Assembly (NCBI RefSeq): GCF_019448235.1
Contig: NZ_CP080409.1
Coordinates: 1,240,001-1,304,000 of the forward strand
Length of the DNA: 64,000 nt
Reading direction: 5' to 3'
Source: Nocardioides panacisoli
GTDB taxonomy: Bacteria > Actinomycetota > Actinomycetes > Propionibacteriales > Nocardioidaceae
The notes under the pieces were generated by a model. It saw only the letters and a program-made list of their open reading frames with translations, was not told the DNA's origin and ran no database searches. Numbering within the stretch: position 1 is the stretch's first letter; every line of letters starts with the position of its first letter. A program made the position numbers and the translations under genes. Positions 22,916 to 31,868 of the stretch are shown here, in pieces.

Positions 22916-24364
22916 TCAGGACAGCTCCAGGCCCGGGTAGAGCGGGTGCTTGTCCAGCATCTCCGCCGAGGCGCCGCGCACCTTGTCCGCGACGCCGTCA
23001 CCGAGCACGAAGGACGCCTTGGAGGTGTCGCCGGCCTTGGTGGTGCCGGGCTGGGTGTGCTCGAGCACGTGGACGATCAGGTCCGCGACGGCGTCGAACT
23101 CGTCGTGGCCGAAGCCGCGCGTGGTGAGCGCGGGGGTGCCCAGGCGGATGCCGGAGGTGTACCAGGCGCCGTTGGGGTCGCGCGGCACCGAGTTGCGGTT
23201 GGTGACCACCCCGGCCTCGAGCAGCGCCGACTCGGCCTGCCGACCGGTGAGGCCGAAGGAGGAGACGTCGAGCAGCACGAGGTGGTTGTCCGTGCCGCCG
23301 GTGACCAGGTTGGCCCCGCGGGAACGGAAGCCCTCGGCCAGCGACTGGGCGTTGTCGGCGATGCGCTGCGCGTAGTCGCGGAACTCCTGCGTGCGCGCCT
23401 CGGCCAGCGCCACGGCCTTGGCGGCCATGACGTGCGAGAGCGGGCCGCCGAGCACCATGGGGCAGCCCTTGTCCACCGAGGGCGCGAACTCCTCCTGGGC
23501 GAGGACCAGGCCGCCGCGGGGGCCGCGCAGGGACTTGTGCGTGGTGGTGGTGACGATGTGGGCGTGGGGCACCGGGTCCTCGTCGCCGGTGAACACCTTG
23601 CCCGCGACCAGGCCGGCGAAGTGGGCCATGTCGACCATCAGCGTGGCGCCGACCTCGTCGGCGATCTCGCGCATCTTGGCGAAGTTCACTCGGCGCGGGT
23701 AGGCCGAGTAGCCCGCGATCAGCACCAGCGGCTTGAACTCGCGCGCCTTGGCGCGCACCGCGTCGTAGTCCAGCAGCCCGGTCTCGGGGTCGGTGCCGTA
23801 CTGCTGCTGGTGGAACATCTTGCCGCTGATGTTGGGCCGGAAGCCGTGGGTGAGGTGGCCACCGGCGTCCAGCGACATGCCCAGCAGCCGCTGGTTGCCC
23901 AGCTCCCGGCGCAGGTCCTCCCAGTCCTGCTCGGAGAGCTGGGCGACGTTCTTGGCGCCGAGCTTCTCCAGGGTGGGCGCCTCGACCCGGTGGGCAAGGA
24001 TGGACCAGAAGGCCACCAGGTTGGCGTCGATGCCCGAGTGCGGCTGCACATAGGCGTACGGCGCGCCGAACAGCTCGCGGGCGTGCTCGGCGGCGAGCGC
24101 CTCGACGGTGTCGACGTTCTGGCAGCCGGCGTAGAAACGGTGGCCGATGGTGCCCTCGGCGTACTTGTCGCTGAACCAGGTGCCCATCGTCATCAGCACC
24201 GCCGGCGAGGCGTAGTTCTCGCTCGCGATCAGCTTCAGCGAGCTGCGCTGGTCGGCGAGCTCCTTCCGGGTCGCCTCCGCGACCCGCGGCTCGACCTGTC
24301 CGATCACCTCGAGGGCCTGGGAGTAGGCGCTGCTGACCAGGTTGGCGGAGGAACTGTCGCTCAT
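22916..24364 (-). CDS. glyA: Serine hydroxymethyltransferase
   Basis: The 482-residue PLP enzyme interconverts serine and glycine with tetrahydrofolate and supplies one-carbon units. Visible motifs are [20 protein letters not shown], the [11 protein letters not shown] loop, the PLP lysine in [15 protein letters not shown], and [14 protein letters not shown]. It is about 60 residues longer than the standard enzyme because of an insertion around [24 protein letters not shown], which is usual for this actinobacterial subtype. The ATG at 24364 gives the conserved length. It is divergent from the sulfite reductase operon with 352 bp between. Confidence 0.95.
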   Translation of the reverse strand: MSDSSSANLVSSAYSQALEVIGQVEPRVAEATRKELADQRSSLKLIASENYASPAVLMTMGTWFSDKYAEGTIGHRFYAGCQNVDTVEALAAEHARELFGAPYAYVQPHSGIDANLVAFWSILAHRVEAPTLEKLGAKNVAQLSEQDWEDLRRELGNQRLLGMSLDAGGHLTHGFRPNISGKMFHQQQYGTDPETGLLDYDAVRAKAREFKPLVLIAGYSAYPRRVNFAKMREIADEVGATLMVDMAHFAGLVAGKVFTGDEDPVPHAHIVTTTTHKSLRGPRGGLVLAQEEFAPSVDKGCPMVLGGPLSHVMAAKAVALAEARTQEFRDYAQRIADNAQSLAEGFRSRGANLVTGGTDNHLVLLDVSSFGLTGRQAESALLEAGVVTNRNSVPRDPNGAWYTSGIRLGTPALTTRGFGHDEFDAVADLIVHVLEHTQPGTTKAGDTSKASFVLGDGVADKVRGASAEMLDKHPLYPGLELS

Positions 24365-24562
24365 GGAGGACACACTAGGCGGCAGCGGCGACGAGCGGGC
24401 CGTCGACTCCGCGGAGCGCCCGCCCGACCGTGTGACGTGTGTCGCAACCCCGGCGCCTTCCCCGCGGGACGACGCCCCACGTGTTCCACATACTGACACT
24501 CGGGTCCGCATCATGAGAACTCGCCTTGTGGCAGCCGCGTCCGCACCGTGAGACTTCTTGAC
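24365..24562. other. glyA upstream region
   Basis: This part of the divergent region between glyA and the sulfur operon must hold the glyA promoter and probably the rightward promoter of the leader peptide. A TTGACA at 24558-24563 could be a -35 element for a transcript beginning near 24593, but the hexamer at the expected -10 position is poor. I see no riboswitch fold in it. Confidence 0.4.
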
Positions 24563-24652
24563 ATGGTCACTGCTGCGACTCACGCGCACCTCGTGGTACG
24601 CCGCCACGTCGATCTCGGGCGCACCCGCAGCATGATGTGTCGGCTCGGCTGA
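24563..24652 (+). CDS. Cysteine-containing leader peptide of the sulfur operon
   Basis: A short frame ends [17 protein letters not shown] and stops 64 bases before the sulfite reductase gene. The RRHVDLxRxxSxxC pattern is the hallmark of the short leader peptides found upstream of sulfur metabolism genes in Streptomyces and relatives, where translation of the Cys codon near the end could sense cysteine supply. From the ATG at 24563 it has 29 codons. A GTG at 24593 would give 19 codons and would coincide with the transcription start predicted from the TTGACA overlapping the ATG, making it leaderless. I favour neither strongly. The regulatory role is inferred from position and motif. Confidence 0.75.
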   Translation: MVTAATHAHLVVRRHVDLGRTRSMMCRLG

Positions 24653-24677
24653 CCTCTCCCCTGCCGACCCGATCACC

Positions 24678-24692
24678 GGCGCCGCCGGCGCC
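24678..24692 (+). promoter_or_regulatory. Hairpin between leader peptide and sulfite reductase
   Basis: GGCGCC-GCC-GGCGCC forms a compact six-base-pair hairpin between the leader peptide stop and the AAGGA ribosome-binding site at about 24701. It could pair alternatively with the leader coding region or shield the binding site when ribosomes do not stall on the leader. No U-tract follows, so classical transcription termination is unlikely. Confidence 0.4.
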
Positions 24693-24716
24693 AGCCACCG
24701 AAGGACACATCACCCC

Positions 24717-26444
24717 ATGGTCGACCTGCGCTACGAATCCCAGCCGCCCCAGCACACCGACGTGCCGCGTCCCCGCCGTGCCGAGGGACAGTGGGCGTTC
24801 GGCTACCGCGAGCCGCTGAACAAGAACGAAGAGGGCAAGAAGAACGACGACCCGCTCAACGTGCGGGACCGCATCCTCTACATCTACTCCAAGCGCGGCT
24901 TCGACTCCATCGACCCCGCCGACCTGGGCGGCCGCTTCCGCTGGATGGGCCTCTACACCCAGCGCAAGCCCGGTATCGACGGCGGCAAGACCGGCGCCCT
25001 GGAGGAGCACGAGCTCGACGACCGCTACTTCATGATGCGCGTCCGCTCCGACGGCGCGCTGCTCGCGCCCGAGGCCGTCCGCGCGCTCGGCACGATCGGC
25101 CGGGACTTCGCCCGCGACACCGCCGACGTCACCGACCGGGAGAACATCCAGTACCACTGGATCCGCATCGAGGACGTGCCCGAGATCTGGCAGCGCCTCG
25201 AGGACGTCGGCCTCACCTCGATGGAGGCTTGCGGCGACTCGCCCCGTCCCTTCCTCGGTTCCCCCGTCGCCGGCGTCTCCACCGAGGAGATCATCGACGG
25301 CACCAGCGCGCTGGAGGAGATCAAGCGGCGCTACATCGGCAACCCCGAGTTCTCCAACCTGCCGCGCAAGTACAAGACCGCGCTCACCGGCCACCCGGGC
25401 CACGACGTGTCGCCGGAGACGAATGACGTCTCCTTCGTCGGCAGCATGCACCCCGAGCACGGGCCCGGCTTCGACGTCTGGGTCGGCGGCGGCCTGTCGA
25501 CGAACCCGCAGCTGACCACCAAGCTCGGCGTGTGGGTGCCCCTGGAGGACGTCCCCGACGTCTGGGAGGGCGTCACCTCGATCTTCCGCGACTACGGCTA
25601 CCGCCGACTGCGCTCCCGCGCCCGGCTGAAGTTCCTGGTCAAGGACTGGGGCGGCGAGAAGTTCCGCGAGGTGCTGGAGAAGGAGTACCTCGGCAAGGAG
25701 ATGGTGACCCTCGAGTCGCCGCAGTCCCCCGTCGGCCACCGCGACCACATCGGCGTCCACCCGCAGCACGACGGCAAGTCCTACATCGGCGTCGCACCGA
25801 CCGTGGGCCGCGTCTCGGGCACGATGCTGGCCGACCTGGGCGACCTGATGGCCGAGTACGGCGTCGCGGGCGCCCGACTCACGCCGTACCAGAAGATCGT
25901 GCTGATCGGCGTCGAGAACGAGCACGTCGAGGCGCTGGTGGAGAAGCTGGACGCCATCGGTCTCTCGGCACGGCCGTCGAACTGGCGACGCAACACGATG
26001 GCCTGCACGGGCATCGAGTTCTGCAAGCTCGCCATCGTCGACACCAAGGACCGCTCGCGTGACCTGATCGCCGAGCTCGAGCGGCGATTCCCCGACCTGG
26101 ACCAGCCGATCACCGTCAACGTCAACGGCTGCCCCAACGCCTGCGCCCGCACGCAGGTCGCCGACATCGGCCTCAAGGGCCAGCTGGTGATGGACGAGGA
26201 CGGCAACCAGGTCGAGGGCTTCCAGGTCCACCTGGGCGGCGCGACCGGCCTGCAGGCCAACTTCGGCCGCAAGCTGCGCGCCCACAAGGTCACCAGCGCC
26301 GGACTGGACGACTACGTCAGCGCCGTGGTCGGCAACTACCTCGCCGACCGCAACGACGGCAGCGAGTCGTTCGTGGACTGGGTCGCCCGTGCGGAGGAAG
26401 ACCTGCTGCGCGGCGACAAGCAGCTCCAGGGAGCCTCGTCGTGA
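24717..26444 (+). CDS. sir: Ferredoxin-dependent sulfite/nitrite reductase
   Basis: The 575-residue assimilatory reductase converts sulfite to sulfide with six electrons, using siroheme coupled to a 4Fe-4S cluster. The cluster ligands are in MACTGIEFCKLA (Cys-x5-Cys) and VNGCPNACARTQ (Cys-x3-Cys) near residues 427 and 471. Paired ferrodoxin-like half domains and RENIQYHWIR, with a siroheme-contacting Arg, are visible. Its companions, an APS reductase and a sirohydrochlorin chelatase, point to sulfite rather than nitrite as substrate. Translation starts at the ATG 12 bases after AAGGA. The operon is preceded by a cysteine leader peptide. Confidence 0.93.
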   Translation: MVDLRYESQPPQHTDVPRPRRAEGQWAFGYREPLNKNEEGKKNDDPLNVRDRILYIYSKRGFDSIDPADLGGRFRWMGLYTQRKPGIDGGKTGALEEHELDDRYFMMRVRSDGALLAPEAVRALGTIGRDFARDTADVTDRENIQYHWIRIEDVPEIWQRLEDVGLTSMEACGDSPRPFLGSPVAGVSTEEIIDGTSALEEIKRRYIGNPEFSNLPRKYKTALTGHPGHDVSPETNDVSFVGSMHPEHGPGFDVWVGGGLSTNPQLTTKLGVWVPLEDVPDVWEGVTSIFRDYGYRRLRSRARLKFLVKDWGGEKFREVLEKEYLGKEMVTLESPQSPVGHRDHIGVHPQHDGKSYIGVAPTVGRVSGTMLADLGDLMAEYGVAGARLTPYQKIVLIGVENEHVEALVEKLDAIGLSARPSNWRRNTMACTGIEFCKLAIVDTKDRSRDLIAELERRFPDLDQPITVNVNGCPNACARTQVADIGLKGQLVMDEDGNQVEGFQVHLGGATGLQANFGRKLRAHKVTSAGLDDYVSAVVGNYLADRNDGSESFVDWVARAEEDLLRGDKQLQGASS

Positions 26445-26463
26445 GCGCGGCCGGGAGCATCGC

Positions 26464-27210
26464 ATGACTGCGCCCGCGACCGAGGCAGCCCGCAACAACC
26501 GCGGCAGTCACCCCGGCGGCCGCTCCCCCGAGGAGCTGCGCGAGCTGGTGTCCCACTGGGGCGCCGAGCTCGAGCTGGCGCCGGCCGAGGTGATCATCGA
26601 GTGGGCGGCCGCCACGTTCGGCGACCGCTTCTGCGTGACGTCCTCCATGGCCGACGCCGTGCTGGCCGACCTCGCATCGAAGGTGGTGCCCGGGATCGAC
26701 GTCGTCTTCCTCGACACCGGCTACCACTTCGCCGAGACCATCGGCACCCGCGACGCGGTCGAGGCGACCATGGACGTCAACCTGGTCAACGTCACGCCCG
26801 AGCAGAGCGTGGCCGAGCAGGACGCGGAGTACGGCAAGGACCTCTTCCGCCGCGATCCGGACCTGTGCTGCGCGCTGCGCAAGGTGGCGCCGCTGCGTGA
26901 CGCGCTCGCCGGGTACGACGCCTGGGCGACCGGGCTGCGCCGCGCCGAGACGCACAACCGCGTGATCGCACCCGTCGTCGGCTGGGACGCGAAGAAGGCC
27001 AAGGTCAAGGTCTCTCCCCTGGCCCGCTGGACCGACCAGCAGGTCGACGACTACATCCGGGACAACGGTGTCCTGGTCAACCCGCTGACCTACGACGGCT
27101 ATCCGTCGATCGGCTGCGCTCCCTGCACCCGCAGGGTCGCTCCGGGCGAGGATCCGCGCAGCGGGCGTTGGGCCGGCACCAACAAGACCGAGTGCGGGAT
27201 CCACTCGTGA
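26464..27210 (+). CDS. cysH: Phosphoadenylyl/adenylyl-sulfate reductase
   Basis: The 248-residue enzyme reduces APS (or PAPS) to sulfite with thioredoxin. The FeS-binding pairs are present: CysCys at 135-136 (DLCCALRKVAPL) and Cys-x2-Cys at 218/221 (IGCAPCTRRV). These indicate the 4Fe-4S APS reductase type. The C-terminal catalytic Cys is in KTECGIHS. ITSS-like (VTSSMADAVLADLA) and DTGYHFAET substrate-binding segments are also seen. It starts 19 bases after the sulfite reductase stop. Sulfite produced here is passed to the upstream gene product. Confidence 0.93.
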   Translation: MTAPATEAARNNRGSHPGGRSPEELRELVSHWGAELELAPAEVIIEWAAATFGDRFCVTSSMADAVLADLASKVVPGIDVVFLDTGYHFAETIGTRDAVEATMDVNLVNVTPEQSVAEQDAEYGKDLFRRDPDLCCALRKVAPLRDALAGYDAWATGLRRAETHNRVIAPVVGWDAKKAKVKVSPLARWTDQQVDDYIRDNGVLVNPLTYDGYPSIGCAPCTRRVAPGEDPRSGRWAGTNKTECGIHS

Positions 27211-27265
27211 GCCGTCACGACCAGCTCCCCACTGCTCCCACCACCACCGAGAGGAGATCGCACTG

Positions 27266-28009
27266 ATGGCCGCTCCTGCACTCATCTGCTTGGCGCACGG
27301 CAGTCGCGACACCCGGACCTCGAAGACCGTCACCGCCCTGGTCAAGGAGGTCAAGGCCCAGCGGCGCGACCTCCGCATCGAGCGGGCGTTCCTCGACCAC
27401 TCCCGGCCGGCCTTCCAGGACGTGGTGGACCGCGTGGTGGCAGCGGGACACGAGGAGATCGTGGTCGTCCCGCTCCTGCTGACCCAGTTCGAGGAGTCCG
27501 GCGACCGCGTGACGGACGAGCTCGAGCGTGCCCAGGCACGACACGGCAGCCTGCGGATCCACACCACCGACGTGCTCGGTCTCGAGCCGCGGTTCCTCGA
27601 GGTGCTCGACGAGCGCATGCGCGCGGCGTTGAAGGACGCCCGGGTGCGTGAGCTGGACGCCCTGGTGCTCGCCGCGGCGGGCTCCACCGACCCGCTCGCC
27701 AACCAGGCCGTCGCCCGGCTGGCCCGGGTGTGGGGCGCCCACCACAGGCTGCCCGTGACCGCGGCGTACGCCTCCTCGGCGCCGCCCGCGACCGGCGAGG
27801 CGGTGCGCGCCTTCCGTGCCGAGGGCCGGCGCCACATCGCGGTCGCCTCGCTCTTCCTCGCGCCCGGTCCACTGGACGACCGGGCCCGTGAGCTCGCCCT
27901 CGAGGCCGGCGCCGTCGCGGTGTCGGAGCCGTTGGGGGCGCATCCCGAGATCGCCCGTGCGGTCCTGGCGCGCTACGCGGTGGGCGCCGTCGAACTCGTC
28001 CCGGTCTAG
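27266..28009 (+). CDS. Sirohydrochlorin ferrochelatase (CbiX family)
   Basis: The 247-residue two-repeat CbiX-type chelatase inserts iron into sirohydrochlorin to make siroheme, the cofactor of the sulfite reductase two genes upstream. The first repeat has the metal-binding LAHGSRDTRT with its histidine and ends in VVVPLLLTQFEESGDRV. The second starts DALVLAAAGSTDPLAN and ends IAVASLFLAPGPLDDRA, where the equivalent His is replaced (AAAGS). So only one half may be catalytic. It ends four bases before the convergent DUF3037 gene. Confidence 0.88.
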   Translation: MAAPALICLAHGSRDTRTSKTVTALVKEVKAQRRDLRIERAFLDHSRPAFQDVVDRVVAAGHEEIVVVPLLLTQFEESGDRVTDELERAQARHGSLRIHTTDVLGLEPRFLEVLDERMRAALKDARVRELDALVLAAAGSTDPLANQAVARLARVWGAHHRLPVTAAYASSAPPATGEAVRAFRAEGRRHIAVASLFLAPGPLDDRARELALEAGAVAVSEPLGAHPEIARAVLARYAVGAVELVPV

Positions 28010-28013
28010 GCCC

Positions 28014-28391
28014 TCACCGCACCAGGCGGTCGGCCAGGCGTTCCAGCTCGGCGTCCGGGTCCGCGGTGAGTCCGCCGTGGACCGGGCCCGGCTGGACCAC
28101 CGTGCTGCGCGGCGCCTTGAGGAAGCCGAAGCGCTGGGTGCGCGGACGCGCCGCCGCAGCGCCGCCACGGGCGTCGCCAGCGCACACGCCGTCGACGAAG
28201 TCCAGCGCATCGCACACGGACTCGACGTCGACGTCCGGGTCGAGCGCACGGAGCCGGGCGGCGTCGCACTGCCACACCACGTCGAGGAAGTCGGCCGCCT
28301 GGCAGTGCAGCACCACGGCGACGTTGACGAACTCCTCGCGATCCACCCGCGGGACGCACCGGAGCACGACGTACTCGTAGGCGTGGCTCAT
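28014..28391 (-). CDS. DUF3037 protein, partner of HipA-like kinase
   Basis: This 125-residue protein has the DUF3037 signature at its start: YEYVVLRCVPRVDREEFVNVAVVLHCQAADFLDV. It then contains VESVCDALDFVDGVCAG and a C-terminal FGFLKAPRSTVVQPGPVHGGLTADPDAELERLADRLV. The biochemical role is unknown. Members are regularly encoded next to HipA-like kinases, as here, where start and stop overlap by four bases (ATGA at 28388-28391). The pairing suggests a shared function such as control of the kinase, but no evidence in the sequence shows that directly. Confidence 0.85.
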   Translation of the reverse strand: MSHAYEYVVLRCVPRVDREEFVNVAVVLHCQAADFLDVVWQCDAARLRALDPDVDVESVCDALDFVDGVCAGDARGGAAAARPRTQRFGFLKAPRSTVVQPGPVHGGLTADPDAELERLADRLVR

Positions 28392-29161
28392 GCCGCCACC
28401 CCCGGCAGCCAGGCCGTGCTGTCGAGCCGTGCCAGCAGGAACGCGACGTACGCCGCCCGCAACGCGGCAGGGTCCTCCGCCCCGGGAACCGGCTCGAGCC
28501 AGGCATCGGGCACCTCGGCCAGGACCTCCTCGAAGACGGCCCGGTCGAGCCGACCACGCGCCTCCGCATCGATCCGCGGCAGCGCCTCGACCCGGTCGGC
28601 GAAGACGTGGTCGTCGATGCGCCACTCCTGGGCGGCGAAACGATCGGGGCTGCCGACGCCGCCGGACCACGCGTGGTGGAAGTAGAGCGCGGCACCGTGG
28701 TCGATGACCCACACCTCGCCGTGCCAGCGCAGCAGGTTGGGGTTGCGCCACGAGCGGTCGACGTTGGCACAGAACGCGTCGAGCCACAGCACCGTGGCAC
28801 CGACGTCCGGGGTGCCCGCGGTGGCCCCAGGATCGCCGTCGAAGCCGAACGCGCCGGGCAGGAAGTCGATGCCGAGGTTGGGCCCGGCGCTGGCGTTGAG
28901 CAGGTCCTGCACCTCCTCGTCGGCCTCGAACCGGGCGATCTCCGGGTCGAGGTCGAGCACCGCGAGCCGTGGCGTGCGCAGCCCGAGCCTGGTGGCGATG
29001 CCGGCCACGATGACCTCCGCCACCAGCACGCGTGCGCCCTGTCCGGCACCACGGAACTTGCAGACGTAGGTGCCGAGGTCCTCGGCCTCGACCAGCCCGG
29101 GCAGCGAGCCACCCTCCCGCAGCGGGGTCACGTAACGGCGTACGGCCGTGGTGGTCAGCAC
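28388..29161 (-). CDS. HipA-like kinase domain protein
   Basis: The 257-residue protein resembles the kinase half of HipA. TYVCKFRGAGQGARVLVAEVIVAGIATRLGL (ATP-binding Lys and following helix) is followed by WLDAFCANVDRSWRNPNLLRWHGEVWVIDHGAALYFHH, which carries the catalytic-loop Asp/Asn and the metal-binding Asp of the DHG segment. The HipA N-terminal subdomain 1 is missing and no HipB-type antitoxin lies nearby, so it is not a classical toxin. It begins at a GTG five bases after the ppk2 stop and overlaps DUF3037. The substrate is unknown. Confidence 0.82.
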   Translation of the reverse strand: MLTTTAVRRYVTPLREGGSLPGLVEAEDLGTYVCKFRGAGQGARVLVAEVIVAGIATRLGLRTPRLAVLDLDPEIARFEADEEVQDLLNASAGPNLGIDFLPGAFGFDGDPGATAGTPDVGATVLWLDAFCANVDRSWRNPNLLRWHGEVWVIDHGAALYFHHAWSGGVGSPDRFAAQEWRIDDHVFADRVEALPRIDAEARGRLDRAVFEEVLAEVPDAWLEPVPGAEDPAALRAAYVAFLLARLDSTAWLPGVAA

Positions 29162-29165
29162 CGGC

Positions 29166-30005
29166 TCACCCGAGTGGGTCCGCGTCGCGCAGCCGCCGCT
29201 GCTGCTCGGCGACGTCGAAGTCGGCCTCCGGCCAGGCGAGGTCCATCTCCCGCAGCGTGTCGACCAGGAGCCGTGCCACGGCCAGGTTGCGGTACCACTT
29301 GCGGTCGGCCGGGACGACGTACCACGGGGCGGCCTCGGTGTTGGTGCGCTCCAGCGCGATCTCGTAGGCCTCCTGGAACGCCGGCCAGAGGCTCCGGTCG
29401 TCGATGTCCCCGGGCTGGAACTTCCAGTGCTTGTCGGGCCGGTCGAGCCGCTTGGCGAGACGCTCCTTCTGCTCCGCCGCCGAGATGTGCAAGAGGCACT
29501 TCACGATCGTCGTGCCCGACGCCGCCACCCGCGCCTCGAAGTCGTTGATCGCCTCGTAGCGGCGTTCGATCTCCTCGGGCCCGGCCAGGGCGCGAACGCG
29601 ACCGATCAGCACGTCCTCGTAGTGGGAGCGGTCGAAGACGCCGATGCGTCCCGGCTCGGGCAACTGCTGCTCGATGCGCCACAGGAAGTCGTGCTCGAGC
29701 TCCTCGGCCGTGGGCGGTCCGAACGCAGTGATGCTGACGCCCTGCGGGTCGACCAGGCCCATCGTGTGGCGCACCGTGCCGCCCTTGCCGGAGGTGTCCA
29801 TCCCCTGCAGCACCAGCAGCACGCTGCGCCGGCCACCCGAACGGCCCTCGGCGAAGAGCTTCTCCTGCAGGTCGGCGAGCTCCGGGCCGAGCTCGGCGAG
29901 CTCCTCCTTGCCCTCGGACTTGCCGCCGTCGAAGTCGGGGGTCTCCTCGGTCGACAACGCCGACAGGTCCACCGGCCCGGGGGCCAGCCGCAACGGATGG
30001 GTCAT
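29166..30005 (-). CDS. ppk2: Polyphosphate kinase 2 (PPK2) family
   Basis: The 279-residue enzyme transfers phosphate between polyphosphate and nucleotides. The Walker A-like LLVLQGMDTSGKGGTVRHTMGLVDPQGV (about residues 69-96) is followed by the lid FDRSHYEDVLIGRV and by KHWKFQPGDIDDRSLWPAFQEAYE, all typical of short PPK2 enzymes. It is cytosolic. I use the ATG at 30005 (MTHPLRL); an ATG three codons upstream is possible. It lies 13 bp after recX and 4 bp before the HipA-like gene, so it is probably in one transcript with recA. Confidence 0.92.
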   Translation of the reverse strand: MTHPLRLAPGPVDLSALSTEETPDFDGGKSEGKEELAELGPELADLQEKLFAEGRSGGRRSVLLVLQGMDTSGKGGTVRHTMGLVDPQGVSITAFGPPTAEELEHDFLWRIEQQLPEPGRIGVFDRSHYEDVLIGRVRALAGPEEIERRYEAINDFEARVAASGTTIVKCLLHISAAEQKERLAKRLDRPDKHWKFQPGDIDDRSLWPAFQEAYEIALERTNTEAAPWYVVPADRKWYRNLAVARLLVDTLREMDLAWPEADFDVAEQQRRLRDADPLG

Positions 30006-30018
30006 GGCGCCCATCCCA

Positions 30019-30639
30019 TCACTCGGTGGGTGGCTCGTCGACGTCGCCGTCCCGGCCGGCCGCGGCCAGCTCCTCGCGGACCACCCCGAAGGCAACGCCG
30101 GGACCGTAACCCTTGCGGGCCAGCATGCCCGCAAGCCGCCGGGTGGCCTTGACGTCGTCGACGTGGCGCACGGAGCCCAGCTTCCTGCGCACCAGGCGTC
30201 GCGCCGCCTCCTCCTCGTCATCGGGATCGACGTCGTCGAGCACGTGGCGTGCGGTGTCGTCGGCGATGCCCTTGCGCCGCAGCTCCTGGGCCAGGGCACG
30301 GCGGGCCAGTCCTCGCGAGCGTTGCCGGCTCTCCACCCACATCCGGGCGAAGGCCTCGTCGTCGACGAGGCCGACCTCCTCGAACCGGTCCAGGAGTCGC
30401 CTCGCCACCGTGTCCGGCACGTTGCGGCGCTGCAGCCGCTCGGCCAGCTCGGAGCGGCTGCGTGCCTGCCCGGTCAGCTGGTCGAGCAGGATCTTGCGGG
30501 CGACCTGCTCCTGGTCGGGTTCGGGGTCCTGCTCGGGTGGCACCTCGGCCTCCGGCGTGGGTTCGGCTCGGTCGCCGACCCACGCCCGGACACCGACGCG
30601 GACGTCACCGTCCCAGGACGGCTCAGAAGCTGTCGACAC
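30019..30639 (-). CDS. recX: Recombination regulator RecX
   Basis: The 206-residue protein has the three-helix repeats of Rec[61 protein letters not shown], then [29 protein letters not shown]. It binds RecA filaments and limits their activity. The N-terminus has an acidic extension of about 45 residues ([19 protein letters not shown]). The GTG at 30639 overlaps the end of recA by 17 bases, the usual coupling. Strong conservation of gene order supports it. Confidence 0.92.
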   Translation of the reverse strand: MSTASEPSWDGDVRVGVRAWVGDRAEPTPEAEVPPEQDPEPDQEQVARKILLDQLTGQARSRSELAERLQRRNVPDTVARRLLDRFEEVGLVDDEAFARMWVESRQRSRGLARRALAQELRRKGIADDTARHVLDDVDPDDEEEAARRLVRRKLGSVRHVDDVKATRRLAGMLARKGYGPGVAFGVVREELAAAGRDGDVDEPPTE

Positions 30640-31672
30640 CGATCGGCTCGTCGGAGAGGTCGTCCTTGGCGTCCACCTGCGGCCCCACGCCGAGGTGCTC
30701 CAGGATCCGCTTCTCCAGCTCGTTGGCCAGGTCGGGGTTGTCGGCCAGGAACTGGCGGGCGTTCTCCTTGCCCTGGCCGAGCTGGTCGCCCTCGTAGGTG
30801 TACCAAGCGCCGGCCTTGCGGACCAGGCCCGCCTCGACACCGACGTCGATCAGGCCACCCTCGCGGCTGATGCCGCGGCCGTACATGATGTCGAACTCGG
30901 CCTGCTTGAACGGCGGCGCGACCTTGTTCTTGACGACCTTGACCCGGGTGCGGTTGCCGACCATGTCGGAGCCGTCCTTGAGGGTCTCGATGCGACGCAC
31001 GTCCAGGCGCACCGAGGAGTAGAACTTCAGCGCCCGACCACCGGTGGTGGTCTCGGGGGACCCGAACATCACGCCGATCTTCTCGCGCAGCTGGTTGATG
31101 AAGATCGCCGTCGTGCCCGAGGCGTTGAGTCCGCTGGCCATCTTGCGCAGTGCCTGGCTCATCAGGCGGGCCTGGAGGCCGACGTGGCTGTCGCCCATCT
31201 CGCCCTCGATCTCGGCACGGGGCACCAGCGCCGCGACGGAGTCGATCACGATCAGGTCCAGGGCACCGGAGCGGATCAGCATGTCGGCGATCTCCAGCGC
31301 CTGCTCACCGGAGTCGGGCTGGGAGACCAACAGGGAATCCGTGTCCACCCCCAGTGCCTTCGCGTACTCCGGGTCCAGGGCGTGCTCGGCGTCGATGAAG
31401 GCCACGATGCCGCCACTTGCCTGGGCACTCGCGGCCGCGTGCAGCGCCACCGTGGTCTTACCGCTGGACTCGGGACCGTAGATCTCGACCACGCGGCCGC
31501 GGGGCAAGCCGCCCAGGCCGAGCGCGACGTCGAGGGCGATCGACCCGGTCGGGATCACTTCCAGCGGTGCGCGCGACTCGTCGCCCAACCGCATCACCGA
31601 GCCCTTGCCGTACTGCTTCTCGATGTTGAGCAGTGCGGTGTCGAGGGCCTTCTGCCGCTCATCACCAGCCAT
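30623..31672 (-). CDS. recA: Recombinase RecA
   Basis: The 349-residue RecA forms filaments on single-stranded DNA, performs strand exchange and triggers the SOS response. The Walker A motif GPESSGKTT lies at residues 66-74. Walker B is [10 protein letters not shown], and loops L1/L2 are seen in [24 protein letters not shown] and [26 protein letters not shown]. The acidic C-terminal tail ends [17 protein letters not shown]. No intein is present. An SOS box lies about 175 bp upstream. It is followed by recX and probably ppk2, a HipA-like kinase and DUF3037 in the same direction. Confidence 0.98.
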   Translation of the reverse strand: MAGDERQKALDTALLNIEKQYGKGSVMRLGDESRAPLEVIPTGSIALDVALGLGGLPRGRVVEIYGPESSGKTTVALHAAASAQASGGIVAFIDAEHALDPEYAKALGVDTDSLLVSQPDSGEQALEIADMLIRSGALDLIVIDSVAALVPRAEIEGEMGDSHVGLQARLMSQALRKMASGLNASGTTAIFINQLREKIGVMFGSPETTTGGRALKFYSSVRLDVRRIETLKDGSDMVGNRTRVKVVKNKVAPPFKQAEFDIMYGRGISREGGLIDVGVEAGLVRKAGAWYTYEGDQLGQGKENARQFLADNPDLANELEKRILEHLGVGPQVDAKDDLSDEPIGVDSF

Positions 31673-31846
31673 GGGGGTCTCCTTCTCGTGGAGTCTGTGG
31701 GTTGTTCTCGATCTCTCGCGGTGGACGCTAGCCGCGACCTCCGACACCAGCCGCACCGTTCGGTCCGGCAGGCGCTGACCTGTGGACGAACCGTCGGCCG
31801 TTGCCTGTGGAGGAGGTCGGTGCCGTTGCGACGTGCCCCAATCTAG

Positions 31847-31862
31847 ACGAACACCTGTTCGA
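31847..31862 (-). promoter_or_regulatory. SOS box (LexA operator) upstream of recA
   Basis: ACGAACACCTGTTCGA matches the actinobacterial and Gram-positive SOS box CGAAC-N4-GTTCG exactly over the ten conserved positions. It lies about 175 bp before the recA start, within a 196-bp gap and directly next to the stop of the MFS gene. LexA binding here would repress recA and whatever is co-transcribed with it. Confidence 0.85.
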
Positions 31863-31868
31863 AGGCGA

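Noticed and set aside
22178..24496. A 772-codon plus-strand frame opposite the YihY-type gene and glyA
   Set aside because: It is antisense to two well-identified genes and its translation is His/Arg/Gly/Glu-rich without any domain.
24342..24551. Plus-strand frame ending [12 protein letters not shown] upstream of the leader peptide, considered as a second leader
   Set aside because: It contains no Cys codon or known motif and overlaps the glyA start region. The downstream RRHVDL frame explains the position better.
24567..26498. A 643-codon minus-strand frame opposite the sulfite reductase gene
   Set aside because: It is the shadow of the sir gene. The composition is dominated by Val, Ala, Asp and Leu and there is no start signal or domain.
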